64,000 nucleotides of DNA from Oxytricha trifallax (lineage: Eukaryota; Ciliophora; Spirotrichea; Sporadotrichida; Oxytrichidae). A model generated the notes under the pieces. The model ran no database searches and was not told the DNA's origin. It saw only the letters and a program-made list of their open reading frames with translations. Where the stretch lies: contig ARYC01017161.1 in the NCBI GenBank assembly GCA_000711775.1, forward strand, positions 1 to 64,000, given 5' to 3'. The position numbers were made by a program, and so were the translations under genes. Position 1 is the stretch's first letter; each line of letters begins with the position of its first letter. Positions 10,635-22,548 of this stretch are shown in pieces.

Positions 10635-12223
10635 TCAAATGGGGGTCAAATTTATATACTTAAGAGATTAAGTAAGTGCATTGCTAAAAGCCCCTGAAAC
10701 CCAGTCTATTTTAACCTATAGTATCTCATCGCCTATCATTTTCAAGTACGACTTTTTTGTAAAAGAGGGGTCTTGAATGTTAATTTTCTTTTTGACGATG
10801 GAAAAACTTTTCTATTGGGGCCATCTCAAAATGATAAGGCCCTAAATAAAGAATGTTTAGTTAGAGCAGTCTTATTTTTCTTAAAATTTGTTAGCTTCAA
10901 TGATATGTGGCATTATCTAGCAAAAATACTACTTTACTTCTCCAATTTGGCAAACTACTGTCAAGTTTAATGCATAAATTCAGAATAAAATAGTAAATAC
11001 TGAGCGTATTAGTTCTTCCAATGTTAAGTTAGTAGTATACATCACCACTAGTAGATATTGCCGCTATTAAATTTACCTTATATAGCCTTCTTAATTAATC
11101 TGAATAGTTTTTTACTCCAACAAAGCCCCAAGACTTATAGGCAACTTGATTTGCTTAAATGCTGCGTTCATCAATATTTATTATTATTTTTCCATCAAAA
11201 AGATATTCTACAAATTCTTTAGCAGCAAAGTGACGAGCTATTATGCAAGCTTAGTTTAGTTATTTGTTTTTAAATCCAAACTGTAAAGTATTTTAAACGA
11301 AAAAATTTTAGTATATTTTATAGTTTTTCTAATTGAACTTAAAGTAACTCTTGTTCCCAATTTCTTAAATATTAACTCTTGAATTTATTTTACTGAGCTT
11401 ATTATATTTGCCTTTTTTATCTCATCTTAGATAAAATTGCAAATGTAGCTTTACTACTTTTATTAATTAATAACCCTCTCCCTTTCGTTTTCATCAATAG
11501 GGTTGTGTTATTGCTTTATTAAGTTATTCAATTAATATCAACTTATTTTAAACCGATTCTGTATTTATGTTTTAGAACACTCTTTTTCATTTAAAATATT
11601 GATGATACTTTAGAAATTTTATTAATTTATCTTTGTTGATTTAGCGGGTCAAGCCGACCGCAAGTTCTTGATAAGAGTTGATATTAATTTTGTATTTTAA
11701 TTTAGACTCAAATTTTTAATTGAATTGCTCTAAGAGTCTTTAAGAAAGAAGTTTTAATCTAAAAAAGTTTAAGCTTCTTTTAATAGCTCTACCAAATCAA
11801 TTCCTATAAATTGTTGAATCTTCTAAATTGAATATCGCAAGCTAATGCTTTTGTAATACAAACTCTGATTTCTTATTAAAAATCTATTTATTCATAAGTA
11901 AATCTAGCTAATAAATACTTTGCTTCTTTTCTAGAGTCAAATATAATAAACTTTGGGCAATCTTAACTGATCTTTAGCAATACTTAGTTTTCTAGCTCTT
12001 ATATAGTTCGATTTGAGACTTCGAATGTCTTAATTAGACAGATCTCTTAGCCAGGCAACTTTATTAACTGAGTTGATTCAAATTTCTAACAATCGTCATA
12101 ATCAGAAGTATCATTTTCTCTTTTAGAATTTTATTAGAAATCTAATTTTTCTTCTTCAGATGAAGACTCAAAGTCATTACTATAGTAATGTCTAATATCT
12201 TTTTGTTTTAGTATTTTTTTCAT
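10635..12223 (-). CDS. Tc1/mariner-like (TBE) transposase, decayed
   Basis: It starts at ATG 12223 (MKKILKQKDIRHYYSNDFES) with an acidic N-terminus. A helix-rich DNA-binding region follows (about 11600-11300, QELIFKKLGTRVTLSSIRK), then the DDE catalytic domain: FDGKIIINIDERSIQANQ (first Asp), AYKSWGFVGVKN, VVFLLDNATYH (second Asp) and GPYHFEMAPIEKFFHRQKE (Glu). An in-frame TGA directly follows DNATYH (about 10905) and at least two frame changes lie in the N-terminal half, so this copy is probably inactive. In TBEs this 42-kDa enzyme acts in germline DNA elimination. Confidence 0.8.
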
Positions 12224-12423
12224 TAATTGTATCCAAGTTTTTTTGTTAAGTTATTAAAGTTTTAAATAAATTTATTCTCTTAAAAAGAATTTATTCTCTT
12301 CAAGAGTTAATTAATTTTATTAGTATTTAAAAACCTAAAATAGATTAATTATTAAACAATTTAAATTAAGGTTATTCACTTTAAACCTAAAATAAGCAAC
12401 TAACATCAGAACTATTGCGAAAA

Positions 12424-13251
12424 ATGGAAAGCAATTTACAATAAGTTAATATTCACTAACTAAAAGAGAAAATTGGGAGTAAAAAAGAATTATATGATTT
12501 TTTAACTCAGGAATGCGCGGCTTATTTACCAAAATTAAATTGCACGAATGTATACTTCTTCAGAGATATTATCGATGGAAAGAAAGAAGTAAGAATTTTT
12601 AAGCTTATGATTATAGTACTTATAACGTAATAATGTTGTACTTTCAGCAGTTCCTCAGATTGAAGATTAACTTCTGATGATTTCTTAACATTTACAGAGG
12701 GAAGACTCGAATTACTTAAATATTTGCCAAGTCAATGTGACTGGCTCCATCTTGACAAAAGTTGGCTTTGTGATGTTTTGTTATCACTTGACTAAGAAAG
12801 AGTGCTTGTAGATGATATAAAATGCTAAAATAAAACGATGAGAAAAACTAGACTAGTCATTAAACATGATTGTACACATGAAGCCTGAGTTTGTAAATGC
12901 ACTCTAAAATAGTCTCAATTTCAGTGGTAATTAAAATTTATTGTAATTTTGTTCATAGTACGTAAGGGTAGATCTGCTTACCTCATAAAGTAGAGTGCAA
13001 AACGTAAATCGAGACAGCAGCTTGATGAAGAAAGTAAAGGAGATGATATTTTATAATAACCAACCAAGAGAAAGTATTTAGATGAAAATAAGAGAATTAA
13101 GGATGAAGTCAACCAAATGAAAGATGAAATTGGTGACTTGATCAACTACAAGAATTTAGTCATGTAACTTCACGACTAAGGGATAATAGATGGTGAAGGC
13201 AAACCTTAAAACATTGAAGGTTAATAGCAGAACAACAATTTTATGATTTGA
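12424..13251 (+). CDS. TBE middle ORF (22-kDa type)
   Basis: Coding-like blocks run from ATG 12424 (MESNLQQVNIHQLKEKIGSK) through YLPSQCDWLHLDKSWLCDVL to a basic/acidic C-terminus (YLDENKRIKDEVNQMKDEIG) ending at TGA 13249-13251. GT-AG-like borders occur near 12589-12650 and after about 12915 (two candidate introns), but the frames do not all close, so decay is possible. Position and orientation match the middle ORF of TBEs. No catalytic motif is visible. Confidence 0.5.
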
Positions 13252-13862
13252 GTTAATTAGCATAACTTTACTTAATTCTAAATTTCTAACTCTAACATCA
13301 AAACTATAACAAACTCTGGTACAAATATTAATACTTTTATTTTATTAAGATGATTAAGCTTATTATTTCTTGAGAAAGAACGAGATTTCTTTAAAAAGAA
13401 TAATTAATAAACTTATAAATAAGCTTATAACTTAATTTTTGCAATTTATAATATACAAATAATATTTCTTACAACTTTATACCTATAAAAAATAGCTTCT
13501 TGAGCTTAAATAGAGAAAAGAATAGGTTTGAAATCTCTTCATTATAATATTATAACAATATATTTATGCACCTCTTATTTCGAGTTAAAACGCCCAAATA
13601 ATTATATTATATAAGTAGGGTGGTTTTAATAGTAGTTTTTATTAATTCAATAAGAGATCTTATTTCATTGTATTTATCAGAAGAAAGTTTAATGAAATCT
13701 TTTTAATTAATAGGATTACAAATAATAAGTTTTATAACATAAGAGATTGTTATAGTTTGTAATAGTTGTTAGAGTTTGTTACACTTTTTATTAATTTAAA
13801 TGGACTATTTTTAGTAACAAATTTAAGAATAGTAGTTTAAGTAATAACACAAAAAGGCATTT

Positions 13863-15453
13863 ATGGTTCGAATGAAGAATATTCTATATTGTAAAAGTAC
13901 AAGCTCAAGAATAGACTACTAATAATAACAAGCTTTAAAATTAGAAACCACAAATACTATTAAAGCAAGTCAAGATTTAAACAATTATTAATTAAGGATG
14001 AGAAAAAAATTAAACAAAAAAAAACTTAAAAAGCCAAAACCCCTTTAACTAAAAATTCTGATTAGGAACTTTCAGACTACACTGCTGAATTTTTTGATGA
14101 TGATTAACTTAAGGAACTAAAACAAGAAGAATAGAGAGAAAAGATTATGAAATACTTAAAATAACAAGGAATATTAGGAAAAAAACGTACAAGAATGTGA
14201 AAATTTTACAAAAAAATTTCACAAGGATGAATTACAACATCATCGAAACTGGCTCATAACAACTTTAAATTCAAGAAAGAGCGAAAGTAAATGACCCACT
14301 CCTGGAAAATAAGTTGTTTCAAAATAACAATAAAATTAATAAGATGATAAAGTCAGTTAAAAAACTAAACCTAAACCCATTAGCATTAGTAGCGATTAAG
14401 GAAGTAATAATTCATAAGAACTATCCCAAAGTGAATAGTAAATTCACTCTGGCTAATAATCATTAAATTCATAACAGCTTAAAACAGACACTGAAGAATT
14501 TCAAACAAAGTCCGATACAACTTTTCCTAAATTAAATCAATTAGAAGAAATCGTAATTACTAGTTTCAAGGATTGACTTAATAAGCTTTGAATGAAATGA
14601 GAGAGAAGTTGATAGCAGAAATGTTATAAGAACAACTTAATGAAAAGCTTGACTAAAAAATCTAACTTAACATTGAATAATTAGCAAACCTTCAAAATAA
14701 ATTGGATGGGATTGACATTTAAATGATAGAGCAGCTAGTTTAAGATGGAAAAGATGAAATTCAAAACGCGTTTTAGGTGCTTGTTAAGGATATAAAAGAT
14801 TTATCTCCAACAATAGGAATCGCAACATAAGAATCCTTAGCAAATTAGGTTAAAAGGTTTACATAGCTTCATAAAACCTAAATCAACTTATTGATGAAAA
14901 TAAAAAGCAATTCAACCTCTTAAGTGAATAGTATAAGTTATTTGAAAATCAAACTACTTAACAATTAAAAGAAAACGAAGAAAAATTAAAAGTTTAGCCA
15001 TTAAACTCCTAAAAAATTTTTGATTAAGTAAATACAATATGCAATGACCTATAAAAGAAGTTTAACTGCAATTTTGAGATTATGAGTAACATTATTAAAC
15101 AAGTAAATAGTAGAGTAACTTTGATAGAAAAAGCTGAATTAAAAAAGAATTCGGAATAAATTAATAATTTAGGCAATTAAAATGAAATTTCATAGTAGCT
15201 AACTCAAACTGCAGCTAAGAAAAGTATTAATAACATCCAAAATTTGACAGAATCAGATTTATCAACAACAATTAAAAGATTAAATTCTTAAAACAACTCA
15301 GTCAAATTTGTTTTGATTGACGGGAAGTAATTTATGTACGACAATATAGTCAAGAAATATATTTTAATTTAAGAAAATAACTATTTATAATTTCTACTTT
15401 AAAGATATAACTTATTTACTCACTTATTTTAATTTACGTAATAATCTTCATGA
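13863..15453 (+). CDS. TBE long ORF, coiled-coil protein (57-kDa type)
   Basis: Starting near ATG 13863, the plus strand encodes a Lys/Gln/Glu-rich protein. It includes SDYTAEFFDDDQLKELKQEE, an S/Q-rich linker (about 14340-14570), and a long helical stretch (LNEMREKLIAEMLQEQLNEK, then NIEQLANLQNKLDGIDIQM) ending with FVLIDGKQFMYDNIVKKYIL and TGA 15451-15453. Three frame shifts separate the blocks. The size of about 520 codons fits the third TBE ORF. The zinc finger and kinase-like motifs reported for some TBE copies were not seen. Confidence 0.55.
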
Positions 15454-15474
15454 GACTTCATCTCTAACACACTA

Positions 15475-15498
15475 GGGGGTTTTGGGGTTTTGGGGTTT
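15475..15498 (+). repeat. Internal telomeric repeat (G4T4)
   Basis: Two and three-quarter units of GGGGTTTT, preceded by one extra G, lie between ordinary single-copy-looking sequence. This is the hypotrich telomere unit. It is in the orientation expected for the right end of an element whose body lies to the left, and coding DNA continues directly to the right, so it is not a chromosome end. Confidence 0.85.
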
Positions 15499-15597
15499 AC
15501 TAAGAAATGAAAAAAAAAGCTATAAGTATATGAGAAAATATAAATTGAATTAGGACATGATAGCTAAACATCTTAAGTTAATGGAAGTGATGCCAAT

Positions 15598-16447
15598 ATG
15601 ATAAAAAGCTCAGTTATATAACCATAAACTATAAAGGAAGAGAAAGAATAAAATAGAAATGCTCCTTAGTTATAAAAAAGCAAACTATTCCAAGTTAAAA
15701 CTCAAAAATGATACCAAACTCAGATAGATATTAAGTTTATACTTTTGGGTAAAGTAAGCCTAAAATATCTTAGCATAATTCGCAGCCTATTTCTCATTCT
15801 GAAATCGTAAAAAATGAACTAAAATCAAAGAAGTAAAAAGAGAATATAGACCATGAAAAATTATCACTCATTATCGCTATGTAATTTGAAGAGGAGAAAA
15901 GAAAAAAAAAGAGAAAATCAAGAGAATGTATGAACTTTTCATTAAAGATATGGCCACTGCTCTTGAAGGTATTTATCTAAACTTAAAAATTAAATTTATT
16001 TATTTATAGGGAGCATGGATGGCTCTGGTGGACATGGTCACGAGATTAGCATAGAAGAGTAAATACAAATTTAGAGAGCAAATGAAGAAAGCAATAAAGA
16101 TAATGCAGGTGGAATTAATCTAGACAATATGACCTATGAGGAGGTGTTGGAGCTTGGTTAAAAACTTGTAAAAGTTAATAAAGGATTTTCCTTTGAACTC
16201 GTAAATCTTATCCCCAAAAAATTAGCCACATATTAGTGGATTCAAAAGGTGAGTCTGCTAAGTAATAATTCTTTATATATTCTAACTCTTTAATTTTAGC
16301 TGTCCAATATGCTTTGAGAACTACAAAAGTGAGGAATTTACAAAGGAATTGAGTTGTTTACACAACTTTCACGATTTTTGTATTGATAAATGGCTGCAAG
16401 ATGAAAAAAGATGCCCTGTCTGCAATAAAGAAGTTGAGATATTTTGA
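15598..16447 (+). CDS. RING-H2 finger protein (probable E3 ubiquitin ligase)
   Basis: The C-terminal 48 residues are a clear RING-H2: CPICFENYKSEEFTKELSC, LHNFHDFCIDKWL and RCPVCNKEVEIF, then TGA 16445-16447. Such proteins recruit E2 enzymes and ubiquitinate substrates. Upstream blocks are disordered and charged (MIKSSVIQPQTIKEEKE from ATG 15598; SKPKISQHNSQPISHSEIV; MYELFIKDMATALEG), then GGINLDNMTYEEVLELGQ and LIPKKLATYQWIQK, the helix that commonly precedes the RING. Introns lie at about 15967-16010 (GTATTT...TATAG) and 16248-16300 (GTGAGT...TTTAG). A one-base phase problem just before the second intron is unresolved. Confidence 0.82.
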
Positions 16448-16581
16448 AATTTGATAAAATTTTATCCTATATTATAAAAAATTAAATATAAAGAATAACT
16501 TTCAATTAAACTTATGATCTAAAATTAAATCCAAAATATTAAAAGGCTAACTAAAAGCTAAACTATTTTATCCTTTTGCAA

Positions 16582-18113
16582 TCATCTTTTCATTTTTCTA
16601 GTTTTACTGTCTATAGCGCTTCTTCTCTTACCTTCTTGAAAAGCACTTCCATGAACGCTGGGGTTTTTTTAAATCACGTTGCTTCTATTGTCACCTTAAT
16701 CGTAAGATTCCATATTTGCATCTCCCATTTCCCTCGCTGTTAACTTATAACGATTGATGCCCTCTTACATTTTGTAACATTCTCATATCTTTTTTAAAGG
16801 AGGTATTCTCTCTCATTCGATCAAGCATAGGTTTAACTAACGCTTTGAGCTAATTAGCATATTTATAGTAAATTGTCTCTGGGTTATTATAGATACGTGC
16901 ATTCAAAGATCTTTATCAAATCTTTCTTAAACTGGTCTACTGTGAGATAGAGTGTCTCATTAAGATTTTTTTAAATCTTCTCTAAGTCCATTTGCTCTTT
17001 TATGATTTGATGATAGTCAGGCACTTTCTTAGGGTCGACTAGCTTTCTAAACACTCTAGAAGATTCATGGTCAATTAAGAACTTCAAAATTTTCTGACAT
17101 TGTTCTTAGAAATTCTCTCCTCCCCAGCCCTATTTAAAAATTTAATCTCATACCATTTTTTACTTTTCAACTTCACAAGCTTTCTTATTATTCAAACCTG
17201 CTTGTATAAGCCCTGGATATTATCAAATTCATAAGTCTTTAAGCCATTATCGAAGTTAAGTCCTTCTAAGGTTCTTTTGGAGATGAATCTCTAAATTTTA
17301 TCAATTATTGCCTATAATTATTTCTTAATTTAAACGCAATTCTTATATCTTTCTGAAGTCTGAGTCCATCAGATATATTCACATAATCAATATCTGAATG
17401 TATCTAACACTGCATCATTGTACTGGCACTATAGTCCTTAATGTAACCCTTCCATCTTGGTTCTGCTATATAGCTTTTCTGATTAAAGCCTTATTTCTTG
17501 AACAATTCGATCGCTAAATTATCAGCATAAGTTAGGAAGTATGGCAGACCCTCTTTTTGAGCATGTGATTTAAGTTTATTAATTAGTCTTGTGCCCAGAC
17601 CCTTAACTTGCTCAGAGGTGATAATAACAAGGAAATCAATCTCTGCAAATCTTTGAGATATAAATGGCCTGAAAACACAACCTCCTATAATTTGAGGGCG
17701 CTTGCCTGTATGGTGTCTCATTATAACCATAGCCTCATGCTAGCGGTCCATCATAAGCTTGACTTTGTAGTTTCTAGACATTTTAGGCAATTAATTAGCT
17801 ATAATATTCTTCAAGTCAATAAAATATCTCATGCTCTCTATTGATCTATAATTATTTATCATAAATTAAAGAAAAAATCAATTATATAATTTATTGTTTG
17901 ATTTAGATAAATATTATTTGTTCTTTACTTGTCGTTCTTCATGACTATAAATTTAAGCAAGCCTTGTTCCTCTTCATTTTTTACTACAAGATCTCTTCTG
18001 ACAAATCCAAGTCCAGTCTACATTCAATATTTTAATTGAAAATTTAATTTTACCTCTCCTACTAATCTAGTTTCGATTTGAGAATCTCCTCCTTTCTATT
18101 CTTCGTATTGCAT
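16582..18113 (-). CDS. GCN5: GCN5-type histone acetyltransferase with bromodomain
   Basis: This is the catalytic subunit of SAGA/ADA-type complexes, which acetylates histone H3. It starts at ATG 18113 (MQYEEQKGGDSQIETRLVGE). A 36-bp intron (18018-18053) joins this to TGLGFVRRDLVVKNEEEQG. The HAT domain is unmistakable: ANQLPKMSRNYKVKLM, GGCVFRPFISQRFAEIDFLV, QVKGLGTRLINKLKSHAQ (acetyl-CoA loop), YFLTYADNLAIELFKKQGF and WKGYIKDYSASTMMQC. The bromodomain follows (VDPKKVPDYHQIIKEQMDL, ARIYNNPETIYYKYANQL) with a basic C-terminus to TGA 16584-16582. An IES (17858-17919) has a frame-restoring pointer. Single-base frame changes occur near 17310, 16895 and 16760, and a likely intron lies near 17130-17200. 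Confidence 0.93.
17851..17919 (-). other. IES with 7-bp pointer ATTATTT
   Basis: ATTATTT occurs at 17851-17857 and 17913-17919 within the GCN5 gene. On the coding strand (AAATAAT) both copies sit in the same codon phase. Joining at the pointer links MKNDKQRTN to NYRSIESMRYFIDLKN, matching the GCN5 family's ND..REN...LKNIF..QLPKM spacing. Removed length is 62 bp including one pointer. Confidence 0.88.
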
Positions 18114-18485
18114 TTTATAATAAACTTTATTTGTTATTAAAGTATCAGTTTAAACTCAAATTTATGAAATAAATCAAGAAAATTTACAATTAAACTAATA
18201 ATTTAAATATTAATTTGGCAGTAGGCTATGAGATATTCATTTCCTTTAACACTGTTGTAGAAGTATCAATCATTTCTACAATTTAATTTGGAAAGTGAGA
18301 TATCCGCGAAATTTATATAATCTTTTATTAATATTTTATTAATTATTGCGAGTATTTCAATATAAATCTAAATTTCTAGCTATATTCTATGCATAAAAAA
18401 TGTTAGATTAAATCACATTTAAAATGTTTATTCAAGTAAAATTTACGAATAATTGTTAAGATGATCACACAGAAATAAGATCTAA

Positions 18486-19298
18486 TCATGAGTCTCTGTC
18501 CTTTTATTAATTTTGATAATACTGAGTTCTCATTCCAAAGTCTAAATCAGGCCTAGTATTAACGATGTCTTGCTTAATCATTCTACTGAGCTCATAGTCC
18601 TTGCCTAACAAGTCCATTCTCTCAGTGAAGTATCATCCTGTTTTAAGTGTAGCGAACATTGAACCAGCTACACATCCTGTTAACAGAGCGAAAGGATAAA
18701 ACATGCGCGGAAGGAATACTTTTTGCCAATAAGTAAAGCCCAAGGCTAGTGAACCAAACCAGAAGCTGTTGTATTTCATATTTAATTTTAACTCGTTTAT
18801 ACCTTCTAAGACTGTCTCATATTCCTCTGGGGTTAAACTCTATTATAAATTATCAATAAATGTATGTGAAATATTTCTTAATTTGAATTTAATGCTCTAA
18901 GAATTTCAGATTTTCCATTTTATAAAGCTTCTTACAATATTAAATTATAATCCTCAATAATTTGACTAAATTAAAAACCCTTGATGTATGAAAGTTATTT
19001 TTTCCATTGGAATAGAAAGAACTCTGATAGTGCGTCCCTAGTACTCTTATATTCCTTCTTAAATTTTTGTTGATCTTTTCCAAGTTTATGTTTCTTTTTG
19101 TAATCCAAATCAACATCTTGCTCGTGTTGATTGAAAAAAGTCCTGCTTTTTTTGTTTTCTCTCTTCAATCTCTGGCTCATCAACTTGATAACGACCCTAC
19201 ACAGTTGAATAATCTAAAACTTTGTAGCCAGCATAGACTTGACCAGAAGGAGTGGTTTGAGGGGTGAATTAATCAGCGCTTTGCTAATTTTTATCCAT
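18486..19298 (-). CDS. Small membrane protein, possibly mitochondrial
   Basis: It starts at ATG 19298 (MDKNQQSADQFTPQTTPSGQ). A charged middle follows (VDEPEIEERKQKKQDFF; KKHKLGKDQQKFKKEYKSTR), then LTPEEYETVLEGINEL, two hydrophobic segments (SFWFGSLALGFTYWQKVFLP; MFYPFALLTGCVAGSMFATL) and a soluble tail (RPDLDFGMRTQYYQNQQKD) to TGA 18488-18486. An AT-rich gap at about 18850-18990 splits it. One TGA (18635-18633) lies in frame between TLKTG and YFTERMDLL, where the reading otherwise continues well. A two-helix protein with charged tail would suit an inner mitochondrial membrane, but no family was recognised. Confidence 0.6.
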
Positions 19299-19417
19299 TA
19301 CTTTTAATTTTTATAATTCATTTTAAATTGCTTCTAAAAAATAAAAATTCATTTGCTATAAGACATTAAGTAAATATTAATTATAACGAGACACTTTTAT
19401 TTTTTTAATTTTGCACT

Positions 19418-21090
19418 ATGCTCAATAACCTACAGTATTGAAACAAGAAAAGATAGAAGATACTCAACCTGCTCAATCCTCTTCCTAATTTAAATTAGAG
19501 ACTCAACAAAACCTCAATTCAGTAAGGGCAGAAGCAAAAGTAAAGTAAAGCACTACTCCAAACAATAAGTTTATGAATGCCTAGCAACTACCTAAGAAAT
19601 CATACGGATAAGTTGGTAGAAAGAGAAAGTATTTGTACAAGCAATAAATCACTTAAACTCAATCTATGCAGTACTCATCCATTAATTAAGCCTACTGCTA
19701 GGCTTGCTATTATAATCAAGCTACCAGTAGCACTGGTGAACTATAGATACTAATCAAAATTTCCCAATCTTCTAAACTTATTTTAAGTTAGTAATTAATA
19801 ATTATAGAGTGTATGAGGGAGTTTCACATAAATATAAACTCCTGATAAGAAGAGATAGAAACTTGCTCACCACGGTTACGATTTGCATCATCTATTATTT
19901 TTATCCATTTAAAAATCTAGATTAATTCTCTATTTAAACTTAATAAGAGTAAATTTAAAAATAAAATTTTGCTCATCCCCACATTGGCAACAATTAAGAG
20001 AATATCAACCATTTAACCGTACCTCAAATCAATCCATACTCGTAGTAGCATGGATCTCATGGTCACTCTCAATACCCTACAGGTCAAGCATACTCATAAA
20101 GACAAAACTTGATTAAGCAGTAAAATTAATATCTAGGTCTTTCTTAGTAATATTGGGGGTTTGGTAAATTCTATTCTTTAAAATAATTATTGAATTCAAA
20201 TAATTATTCGACCCTAAGAAATTTGATTAACGTAGAAAAATTTGTGTTCAATAATATCACGAATAATTATTATCAGATATCCAATCCAGACTTGCTTGGA
20301 TAACATGCTTCCCCGCTAGTCAAATAAGGCTATAGTGAGCATACATTTACCCAAAACAATAACAACAGCAAGTACAAGAATTTATTTAATTTATACATTA
20401 AGTCTATTAAGGCATTTTATCATATTTTTCAAGAATAAATTTAATTTATTTTTTTATAAGAATTACGACTGGTTCTAGGGTTCTCAAAACAAGTCAAGCA
20501 ATAAATACGGTTAGCACCACTACCAAGATTTCCACAGTGGCTTTAAGATGCAAAGTCACTAGAAGATCTTCAATTCGACTCTCTCAAACTCAAAGTTCCA
20601 GACAACAAACTTTGAAGCAAAAGCATACAGAACACTTATGAACATGAGTGAGAGTGCACATAAATCTAAGAATTAATATAGTATTAATCATCCTCACCAT
20701 CATTTATTGAATGGAAGTGGAGGTTTCACTAGTATTAACTAGAATCATAATAATCCACTAAGTATTTGCCCAATGTTAACTAAGTCTCTTTATTTATTAT
20801 CAATATTTTTTACTTGTGGACTTATTAAACCTTCTAATCAAGTGTCTTGCTTCGATCCAGTGCCTAACTAAGATTTAGTCTTCAACGGCACCAATATGTC
20901 ATGAGCTATAAGACATCTGCAAAGATCAGACCACAGTAAACTCAGAAAGGCGAGTGACGGTGGTCAAGACAAAATCTCATAGCAAAATTAGCAACCTACA
21001 AACTCCTTAATTTCAATATTGGTACAATCTTTAATAACGACGAATCTCCCTATAAAGGACTAGAATTACTATTTAAAGTAGTTAAGTGAT
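19418..21090 (+). CDS. Asn/Gln/Ser-rich low-complexity protein
   Basis: Plus-strand coding blocks lie at 19420-19790 (QSSSQFKLETQQNLN; YCQACYYNQATSSTGE), 19975-20170 (INPYSQQHGSHGHSQYPTGQ), 20250-20390, 20460-20780 (QTTNFEAKAYRTLMNMSES; HHHLLNGSGGFTSINQNHN) and 20815-21080 (KPSNQVSCFDPVPNQDLVFN). They are separated by AT-rich stretches with GT-AG-like or IES-like borders. The His/Asn/Gln composition suggests a disordered RNA-binding or regulatory protein. No domain was recognised and the true start is unclear. Confidence 0.5.
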
Positions 21091-21333
21091 ATCAAATACC
21101 TATGAAATGTATGTGATGAAATGATTTCTAAATTCATCTTAAATTTATACGAGTAATTAGTAATCAAAGTGAGAATAACCCTTTTAGTTTCTATTCAATC
21201 TTAAGTGATTGACTTTAATTAACTTATAATTTAAGTAAAATAGACGCATACTCCAAATTTTAATGTTATCAAGCTTATTGCTATTCTAAGGAATTTGTTA
21301 ATTCCTGCTTCTTGACAATAAATGGTACTCTAT

Positions 21334-22548
21334 TCACTTGGTATGCTTGTTAATGAGGAGCTGGTTAACTTTAAGGAGCAACCAGGGGTAAGTCTCCTCC
21401 TTCTCGATTTTCGCTTAGGCATTTAGCTTCTAGAGTTTCAATATGTACTGTTCCATATTAATATTAAGACTTTTGAAGAGCAAGTTAGCTGTAGCTAAAC
21501 TCACAATGTAATGCTTTCTCATCTCTAAAAGGTCTCTTGCCTTTGATTCAAAGTACTCATTGTTTTATTTTTCTGCTTCATCGACATTTTTCTTTAAGAG
21601 TTAGACTTCAAGATCATGCTTTGTTGAGAGGACTTTTTCATCTCCAGTATCGTACCATATAGATACAGGGTCAGAGATATTAAGCTTCTTGGTGATCTAA
21701 TCTCTAAGGTATGTGTCTAAGCTTCTGCTCATTTCAATAAGTTTCTTTTTCATCGAGCTGTTCCGATGATTTTTAATTGTGTTGTCAGTTCTACCTTCCA
21801 AAACCTAAGCATTTCAGCCCATTTGTTTCCGTTGCCTCTATGAATTAAGTATAGAATCCATTCTTCCTCCTTACTCCAAACAATTTTCTTGATTTTTGGG
21901 TTTAAATGATTGTGCCATCTTTCCCTACATTATTTTACAATACGGCCTGGCAGGTTTTCCGCAATCAAAGTCCACTTTTAAGGCCCGTTTTTCTCAACCA
22001 AATGAAGAACCATTCTGTCTTCCTCCTCAGTCCAAGGATCCTTTATAAGAGAAGGATTGAGTACTTTCTACCACCTGTGTAGACACTAGACATCATTCAT
22101 ATCTGGAAGATCCTCTTTTGCGATCTTTTTCCAATTTTTAACTCCATGTCTTTTCACTGCCTCTGACAAATGTAAGTCCTAAATTAAAGGGTACTTTTAA
22201 TATTGTTCTTATTAAACTGGAAATTTAATTTATAATTTGAATTTAATTCGGATAATTTTTCAATGGATAATTTTATGAAATAATTATCTTTTAATCTTCT
22301 CTATTGAAATTTAGTTTGTTTTCCTTACCTGTTCTTTAGTCCAGTGTCCCTTATAGTTAGTTCTTGAGCCAAGAGGCATTTCGTGATATATTAAGCCTGA
22401 GGGTCGCTTGACTCCATCGTCTTAATCTTCCTCATTTCCGTAAGAGTCATTTTCTGAGTCGCAGCCATCATTGTCTGAATTATAATCATTCTTCTCTCCT
22501 TTGAATGTGTCATTTTAATACTTACTTAATTTGAATTTAGTTATCAAG
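21334..22548 (-). CDS. R1R2R3 MYB-type transcription factor
   Basis: This is a sequence-specific DNA-binding protein with three MYB repeats. R1: GHWTKEQ..LSEAVKRHGVKNWKKIAK and CLHRWQKVLNP. R2: DPWTEEEDRMVLHLVEKNGP with WTLIAENLPGRIVKQCRERW and HNHLNPKIKK. R3: VWSKEEEWILYLIHRGNGNK, then RTDNTIKNHRNSSMKKKL. Tryptophan spacing is typical; the third R3 tryptophan position is Arg (NHRNS, usually NHWNS). The acidic N-terminus (DYNSDNDGCDSENDSYGNEE) precedes R1, and a coiled C-terminus runs to TGA 21336-21334. An intron- or IES-like gap separates the first part of R1 from the rest (22190-22330), and one frame change lies within R3 near 21800. Animal and plant 3R-MYBs control cell-cycle genes. Confidence 0.85.

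Larger units (their letters stand above)
10560..15498. mobile_element. Telomere-bearing (TBE-like) DNA transposon
   Basis: The layout matches hypotrich TBEs: a Tc1/mariner-superfamily transposase (-, 10635-12223), a middle ORF (+, 12424-13251), a long ORF (+, 13863-15453), and a terminal telomeric run of G4T4 repeats (15475-15498) pointing outward 21 bp after the last stop. The left boundary is uncertain: no C4A4 counterpart was found between 10.2 and 10.7 kb, so the left end is lost or diverged. Known TBEs are about 4.1 kb with telomeric inverted ends and a 3-bp ANT target; the right flank 'act' fits that target. The transposase carries frame changes, so this copy looks old. Confidence 0.75.

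Noticed and set aside
15475-15498. Telomeric run as a true chromosome end or fusion point
   Set aside because: Coding DNA continues within 120 bp on the right and transposon ORFs abut it on the left; a TBE terminus explains it better.
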